In this document: one piece after another, positions 63,879-64,000 of the stretch
How positions within the stretch are numbered: the stretch's first letter is position 1
Layout: each line of letters begins with the position of its first letter
NCBI RefSeq assembly: GCF_023015865.1
Contig: NZ_JALKBC010000005.1
Span: forward strand, 405,734 to 469,733
Reading direction: 5' to 3'
DNA: 64,000 bases
Source of the DNA: Arenibacter sp. F26102
GTDB taxonomy: Bacteria > Bacteroidota > Bacteroidia > Flavobacteriales > Flavobacteriaceae
Notes under the pieces: model-generated
Told to the model about the DNA's origin: nothing
The model's database searches: none
What the model saw: the letters and a program-made list of their open reading frames with translations, nothing else
Program-made: the position numbers and the translations under genes

Positions 63879-64000
63879 GAAAGTAAGGTTTTCACAATAG
63901 AAATAGCGGAAAATTAGGTATATTTAAGTATCTGAAATTCAAATATTTAACCAACTTTCCGCTTATGATTTCCAAGGATAAAATTACTGAAATTTTCTGT
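63868..64000 (+). mobile_element. Left end of an IS982-family insertion sequence (partial)
   Basis: The DUF4334 homology ends at about 63867. Beyond it lies a short non-coding stretch with ACGTAAGAAAGTAAGG, then an ATG-initiated transposase start. The right end lies outside the window. The exact boundary is approximate, because the other terminal repeat is not available. Confidence 0.6.
63965..64000 (+). CDS. IS982-family transposase, N-terminus only
   Basis: Twelve codons read MISKDKITEIFC before the window ends. IS982 transposases of Bacteroidetes typically begin with a similar M-x-x-x-K-x-x-E-I-F segment followed by a D-D-F-C motif. Identification rests on this short match plus the truncated upstream gene. 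Confidence 0.55.
   Translation, partial: MISKDKITEIFC

Overview
The window looks like chromosomal DNA of a marine-type Flavobacteriaceae bacterium (Bacteroidetes; Arenibacter/Maribacter-like, genus not decidable here). The evidence is a low G+C content (about 40% by eye), Bacteroidetes -7 promoter elements (TAnnTTTG) in place of -10 boxes, almost no Shine-Dalgarno sequences, a type IX secretion adhesin followed by a PorP/SprF gene, CusA-TolC fusion pumps, DUF4493, FIST and LytTR families, and the class II (long) ketol-acid reductoisomerase. No rRNA, tRNA or CRISPR array was seen.

Layout. 1-7.1 kb: proline dehydrogenase, 3-dehydroquinate synthase, DinB, Lrp/AsnC, an M14 peptidase, an XRE regulator, a lipoprotein and TerC. 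7.3-11.2 kb: an exported protein of unknown function, a heavily frameshifted PAP2 phosphatase pseudogene (8324-9286) and a four-gene VOC/SRPBCC/DUF1801 cluster. 11.7-18.6 kb: an orphan LytTR response regulator and a heavy-metal efflux operon (His-rich protein, RND pump fused to TolC, adaptor). 18.8-23.7 kb: a trans-4-hydroxy-L-proline catabolic operon whose first gene carries an in-frame amber codon. 24.0-30.9 kb: an M28 peptidase and leuCDAB. 30.9-38.4 kb: a DUF4493 lipoprotein, an MFS exporter, an overlapping FIST sensor/hybrid kinase pair and gapN. 38.6-43.5 kb: a 1316-residue T9SS adhesin and PorP/SprF. 43.5-50.8 kb: the ilvDBNCA operon, preceded by a leader peptide and a terminator/antiterminator attenuator. 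50.9-55.5 kb: a 5-oxoprolinase operon (pxpABC) with a DUF2891 lipoprotein and an Nramp-fold transporter lacking the usual metal ligands. 55.7-61.4 kb: assorted genes (DUF559-like nuclease, membrane protein, Gfo/Idh/MocA oxidoreductase, SGNH esterase, OsmC, CubicO-type hydrolase). 61.8-64.0 kb: a more AT-rich, probably acquired segment with a Crp/Fnr regulator, an SDR oxidoreductase and a DUF4334-type gene cut short by an IS982-family element that runs off the end.

How the genes fit together. The leu and ilv operons supply branched-chain amino acids. The ilv operon appears to sense leucine/isoleucine/valine through ribosome stalling on a 15-codon leader. The hydroxyproline and 5-oxoproline operons, the peptidases and proline dehydrogenase point to feeding on peptides and modified amino acids. 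In the terminal segment, two matching palindromes lie at the same distance from matching -7 elements, one upstream of the SDR gene and one upstream of the DUF4334 gene. This makes the adjacent Crp/Fnr protein a likely local activator of both.
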